A stretch of DNA of 34,606 bases. Source: a virus. Location: positions 1 to 34,606 of the IMG/VR virus record IMGVR_UViG_3300013132_000128. The stretch is one strand, 5' to 3'. The notes beneath the pieces were generated by a model that ran no database searches, had not been told where the DNA came from, and worked only from the letters and a program-made list of their open reading frames with translations. A program made the translations under genes and the position numbers. The first letter of the stretch is position 1; the number at the start of each line of letters is the position of its first letter. Positions 31,559 through 34,606 of this stretch are shown here, piece after piece.

Positions 31559-32040
31559 TTCTTGGCAAACGCCTGTGTCCCGAACCAAAACGCAATAATT
31601 GATGACAGGATCAACATCTCGTCATCCGAGAAGACGTTATCCATCGCGACCGCAAACGGGATGCCCGTGGTGTAGGCGTACCAGACTCCGGCGATATTCA
31701 GCGCCACGAGTTCCAACACAAAGATATACGTCACCACCGGACGCACACTGGCACGAAGGTTAATCATCCACTGACTCGCGCCTTTGCCGATCTCGATATC
31801 GTGCTGGTAGAGAGCCTGTCGTTCCTCACCCGCAGTCTGGGTCTGGATCTGATCCAGTTTGATTTCCTCTACCCGTGCCTGCGCTATGAAGCCACGTTCA
31901 GCCAAGGCCAATTCGCGTTCTTTCTGAGCCGCAACGAGAGCCAGTTCGTGCTTCTTATCCTGCCGGTCTTGGAAAATGGACAAGATCTTAGGCAAGCCAC
32001 CCGCAAGGAACGAGAGGAACGTCGAGATTAACGTCATCAT
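31555..32040 (-). CDS. holin-like membrane protein, 161 aa
   Basis: Start ATG 32040 is in an ATGA overlap with the fibre gene and has AGAGGA upstream; a second ATG follows directly. Residues 3-23 are a hydrophobic/amphipathic helix, residues about 25-85 a charged coiled-coil-like helix, residues 101-121 a membrane segment (PVVTYIFVLELVALNIAGVW) and residues 141-157 another (MLILSSIIAFWFGTQAF). This resembles three-helix holins of the gene-transfer-agent type. Its stop overlaps the endolysin start, the normal pairing in a lysis cassette. The identification rests on topology and position; it may be an accessory membrane protein instead. Confidence 0.75.
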   Translation of the reverse strand: MMTLISTFLSFLAGGLPKILSIFQDRQDKKHELALVAAQKERELALAERGFIAQARVEEIKLDQIQTQTAGEERQALYQHDIEIGKGASQWMINLRASVRPVVTYIFVLELVALNIAGVWYAYTTGIPFAVAMDNVFSDDEMLILSSIIAFWFGTQAFAKK

Positions 32041-33485
32041 GGGTGCGTCCTCTTGTACTCATCGAACTCGGCCTTGAGTTCTTGGATGGCTTTGACCAAA
32101 GCAGGAATCAGCGTGGCAGGGGCCACCGTATAAATCCCATCCTCGCGCTGCTTCACCATCCGCATCACATCGGCGTTGTTGGCAACAATCGCTGCTTCAG
32201 ACTCTTGGGCAATAAACCCAATGTAAACACTGTCACCATCGCCGTGTACACGCTCTTCGCTTTTAGGGTTATATGACCCATCATCGTTGTACTCAGGGAC
32301 GTAACCCGGAACACTTGGGTCGATGTCCTTGCACTTTCTCCACTGGTAAGTGACCGAGCGCAGGCTTGTGATCAGGTCTAAGCCAATATCACTGCTCTGG
32401 ATGTTTTCCTTTAGCCGCTCATCAGATGAAGCGGCCCACGAAGTGTCGCTGCCATCCAGATCAAGTTCGGCAATGTTACCGCCGCTGCCTACGGTAATGC
32501 GGTTGTTTGCAGTCCCGCCAACTTCACTTCCAATAACTATTCGGTTAGATGCTGAAGCCGAACCCGAAACAGCGTTGTATCCAATAATGACGTTTCCTGT
32601 GCCTGTTGTAATGGCTGAACTGTAATATCCAGCACGCAATCCAATGAGGACGTTGTTAGACCCCGTGGTTACAGAGGCTCCTGCTGCGCCGCCTAGCGCA
32701 ACATTATATTGACCTGTTGTCAGGTTTTCTAATGTACTTACACCAAGTGCAGAATTTGCTACGCCCGTAGATGAGCCTAAAATGCCTCTAAGAGCGCCAT
32801 AACCTATTGCGACGTTTTCATTAGAGTTGATATTTCGTCCGGCAATTGAACCAATAAAAGTATTAAACGAATTACCGTATTCGCTGCCTGTTTCATATCC
32901 CAAACAAGTATTATTGCCAGTTGCAGAAATCGTTGCACCGGCCCTATGTCCAACAAGAGTATTGGATCCGCCGCTAGTTAACGCAGCGCCAGCGTTGTAT
33001 CCCACAGTAACAACTGCAGATCCTGAAGTAAGGGCGGTGCCTGCACCAATTCCCAAAGCCGTCAAAGCATTCGTTGTCGTACCAGTAGGTGCAGGGGTCA
33101 CGGCCTGCTGAACATCAGTTCCGTTAGACACCAAAATCTGCTTGGAGCCGTTAGGGATCGTAACGCCCGTCTGACCGTCAACTTTGAACGTAATGGTTCC
33201 AGACGAACAGTTGTTATAAACGAAGTAGAGTTTCTTATTAGACGGCACGATGACCGTGCTGCCATTACCCGTAAACTCTAGGTACATGTTGCGGGCTACG
33301 CCCGTCGAGCCGTTCGGGATGGTCAGGGTAAGCGTAGTTCCCGTAGTCAGGGACTCAGTGGCATAGCCAGAAATAGACTGTTCTAGCAACGTGCCGAGAT
33401 TAGTGTTTGTAGTATTACCCCATGTACCTGCGCCTTCGCCGGTATCCAAAAGGGTCAATGCCAAGTTAGTGCTATACGTTGCCAT
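32037..33485 (-). CDS. tail fibre/spike with C-terminal peptidase S74 chaperone, 482 aa
   Basis: ATG 33485 has GAGG seven bases upstream. Residues 1-145 begin with a virion-attachment-like part (MATYSTNLALTLLDTGEGAGTWGNTTNTNL). Residues about 150-335 contain repeated short units of the kind NxxxGxxA (NTLVGHRAG, NVAIGYGA, NVLIGLRAG), suggesting a trimeric beta-roll. From 353 the intramolecular chaperone domain begins: SDERLKENI gives the self-cleavage Ser354/Lys359 dyad, followed by YIGFIAQE and a C-terminal helix (LVKAIQELKAEFDEYK). The chaperone trimerises the fibre and then cuts itself off just before Ser354. It probably binds the receptor. Confidence 0.9.
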   Translation of the reverse strand: MATYSTNLALTLLDTGEGAGTWGNTTNTNLGTLLEQSISGYATESLTTGTTLTLTIPNGSTGVARNMYLEFTGNGSTVIVPSNKKLYFVYNNCSSGTITFKVDGQTGVTIPNGSKQILVSNGTDVQQAVTPAPTGTTTNALTALGIGAGTALTSGSAVVTVGYNAGAALTSGGSNTLVGHRAGATISATGNNTCLGYETGSEYGNSFNTFIGSIAGRNINSNENVAIGYGALRGILGSSTGVANSALGVSTLENLTTGQYNVALGGAAGASVTTGSNNVLIGLRAGYYSSAITTGTGNVIIGYNAVSGSASASNRIVIGSEVGGTANNRITVGSGGNIAELDLDGSDTSWAASSDERLKENIQSSDIGLDLITSLRSVTYQWRKCKDIDPSVPGYVPEYNDDGSYNPKSEERVHGDGDSVYIGFIAQESEAAIVANNADVMRMVKQREDGIYTVAPATLIPALVKAIQELKAEFDEYKRTHP

Positions 33486-33495
33486 GTTTAAACCT

Positions 33496-34152
33496 CTACG
33501 CCGCTATCGGGGTCCAGATATCGGTATCCCCCGTGCTAATTGGTGTCCACGGACCAGTCGGTACCGGGATAATCTTACCCCAAACGGTGACTTGCCCAAT
33601 CGCTCCTGTCGCTGATACACCCGTGACAAAGACCACGGCATTACCCGTGACTGTGACTGTACCCAGTTCGCCTGTGGCCGAAACCCCGGTGACGGGGATA
33701 TCAATACTAATCGCAACTGTGACCGTGCCAAGTTGCCCAGTAGCCTCAACTCCGGTGACAGGAACGACCGCTTCGCCTGCAACGGTGACAGTACCGAGTT
33801 GGCCTGTGGCTTCAACGCCCGTGACCAAAGTATTGGCATCAGCCGCGACCGTGACAGAACCAAGTTGACCTGTAGCCTCAACTCCTGTGAGGAGGATATT
33901 AGCAGTGCCTGTAACTTCGACCGTGCCAACCTGCCCTGTGGCTTCAACGCCCGTAACAGGAACATTGGCTTCGCCAAAGACAAAGACCGTGCCGATCTGA
34001 CCGTTGGCTTCAAGCCCTGTAACAAGGACGTTGGCATCTGCAACGACAAGGACTGTGCCGACAAAGCCTTCAGCCTGTACCCCTGTGACCGCAACCGCGC
34101 CTTCCCCAAGTGCAGAGAATGGAGCAACGGAAAAGGGGACAAAACCCAGCAT
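33496..34152 (-). CDS. 22-residue tandem-repeat protein, probable virion protein, 218 aa
   Basis: The start ATG 34152 lies three bases after the upstream stop and has no clear ribosome site, so translation is probably coupled. After a 21-residue hydrophobic head, eight tandem units of exactly 22 residues (22-197) follow the pattern VTGVEATGQLGTVTVaadANvp, then a 21-residue tail with GPWTPIS and IWTPIAA. Alternating Val and Thr with regular Gly fits a repeated beta-strand/turn, perhaps a beta-solenoid or fibre. Placed beside the S74 fibre and the MAHFAEID protein, it is most likely a structural or decoration protein. I know similar repeats in aquatic phages, without assigned function. Confidence 0.78.
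   Translation of the reverse strand: MLGFVPFSVAPFSALGEGAVAVTGVQAEGFVGTVLVVADANVLVTGLEANGQIGTVFVFGEANVPVTGVEATGQVGTVEVTGTANILLTGVEATGQLGSVTVAADANTLVTGVEATGQLGTVTVAGEAVVPVTGVEATGQLGTVTVAISIDIPVTGVSATGELGTVTVTGNAVVFVTGVSATGAIGQVTVWGKIIPVPTGPWTPISTGDTDIWTPIAA
33562..34089 (-). repeat. eight tandem 66-bp coding repeats
   Basis: The DNA encoding residues 22-197 of the repeat protein consists of eight 66-base units, aligned with no gaps and no frame change. Units 3 to 6 (residues 66-153) are most alike and the outer ones have drifted, as expected after internal duplication. Because the period is a multiple of three, copy gain or loss keeps the frame. Confidence 0.85.
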
Positions 34153-34155
34153 GGT

Positions 34156-34530
34156 TTAAATCGTCAGCGAACTCGCGCTAGAAATCCAAGCCTGAGCGGC
34201 TTCATCCCACGAGTACATCGCGCCGTCATCCGGCATCGCTACCGGAGCAACCCACTGCGCGGTCGCGTTATTAAGCACCCAAGAGGGATAGGGCTGCGGC
34301 GGTACAAAGGCATCAATCGCCGCATCGTAGGCGTAGCCGATCCCGGCGTAGTTTTTACGGATGTTGCCGTTGTAGCTCGTCTGCTTCCAGTTCCCGCCGA
34401 GCAGGTTCTGGCAGAAGGCCACGCCGATAGCCTCGCTCTCATTGCCGTTAGCGTCTGCCGTATCCTTGTTGGCGACAACGATGACGCGCTGCACCACGCT
34501 GCTTGAATCAATTTCTGCGAAATGAGCCAT
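34156..34530 (-). CDS. conserved virion-associated phage protein, 124 aa
   Basis: I start at ATG 34530, with GGAG seven bases upstream; a longer frame from 34575 lacks a ribosome site. The N-terminus MAHFAEIDSSSVVQRVIVV, the central LLGGNWKQTSYNGNIRKNYAGIGY and the PYPSWVLNNATAQW segment form a pattern I know from many marine and freshwater phages, including cyanophages, where it occurs among structural genes. Its exact role is not established; a small tail or fibre-associated protein is likely. It ends TAA three bases before the repeat gene. Confidence 0.82.
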   Translation of the reverse strand: MAHFAEIDSSSVVQRVIVVANKDTADANGNESEAIGVAFCQNLLGGNWKQTSYNGNIRKNYAGIGYAYDAAIDAFVPPQPYPSWVLNNATAQWVAPVAMPDDGAMYSWDEAAQAWISSASSLTI

Positions 34531-34531
34531 A

Positions 34532-34606
34532 TCAATTCTCCAAATGCAAAGCGGTGAGACTTTCTTCCTCACCAACGTAACCGACCGGGAAAGTGTTGAA
34601 CGATAG
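34532..34606 (-). CDS. 3' end of an unidentified gene cut by the window edge
   Basis: Reading leftwards from the edge, one frame is open for 24 codons and stops TGA one base before the ATG of the next gene. The visible C-terminus contains FPVGYVGEEESLTALHLEN, and the ribosome site of the next gene (GGAGAAT) lies within its last codons, as for other joined genes here. Only the tail is visible, so product and start are unknown. A second frame is also open to the edge, so the assignment is tentative. Confidence 0.5.
   Translation of the reverse strand, partial: LSFNTFPVGYVGEEESLTALHLEN

Noticed and set aside
33562-34089. Possible CRISPR-like array because of regular 66-bp units
   Set aside because: The whole unit repeats with no unique spacers, the period is a multiple of three and codes for protein.
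33479-34506. Long + strand open frames opposite the repeat protein gene (33479-33868 and 33733-34506)
   Set aside because: They are mirror frames of the repetitive - strand gene and its neighbour, with no ribosome site; the 66-bp period keeps several frames open.

Overview
The window is part of a tailed double-stranded DNA phage genome, most likely podovirus-like and infecting a Gram-negative bacterium. This rests on gene content: a phage family A DNA polymerase, a primase-helicase, a GH24 endolysin with no cell-wall-binding domain, a holin-like protein, a peptidase S74 tail fibre, and large glycine/alanine/glutamine-rich proteins typical of virion proteins ejected with the DNA. Several small proteins look like families common in phages of aquatic proteobacteria, but the host cannot be fixed from this sequence. 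No terminase, portal, major capsid, integrase or RNA polymerase gene is present, so the genome continues beyond at least the right edge.

Layout: two convergent blocks. Bases 1-15504 on the + strand hold an early/replication block of about 25 tightly packed genes, many joined by ATGA, GTGA or TGATG stop/start overlaps. First come small genes of unknown function, a VRR-NUC nuclease, three helix-turn-helix proteins (one fused to a DUF3310 domain) and a TPR-glycosyltransferase (1-6226). The replication core follows: polymerase with 3'-5' exonuclease, a Cas4/RecB-like PD-(D/E)XK nuclease, an HNH nuclease and an SNF2-type helicase (6207-10797). A clear sigma-70-like promoter (10794-10822) then leads a second operon: a conserved coiled-coil phage protein, a probable ssDNA-binding protein, a small HTH protein, a structured leader and a primase-polymerase/helicase (10846-15504). 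A strong hairpin terminator at 15519-15543 ends the + block.

Bases 15542-34606 are all on the - strand and read from the right edge towards the terminator: the end of an unidentified gene, a conserved virion-associated protein, a 22-residue-repeat protein, an S74 fibre, holin, endolysin, a probable tail hub protein, a jelly-roll protein, then four large probable ejection proteins ending in a 2057-residue protein with an HELGH zinc-metallopeptidase site. No late promoter lies inside the window, so late transcription must start to the right of it.

The least explained features are a palindrome (TTGTAAACACTGTTTACAA and close variants) recurring near the left-end genes and over a possible leaderless promoter, a glycosyltransferase inside the early operon, a polymerase with Leu at the Phe762-equivalent position, the giant zincin protein, and the eight-fold 22-residue repeat protein. 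I found no CRISPR array, tRNA, insertion sequence or attachment site, and no gene-free stretch longer than about 100 bases.
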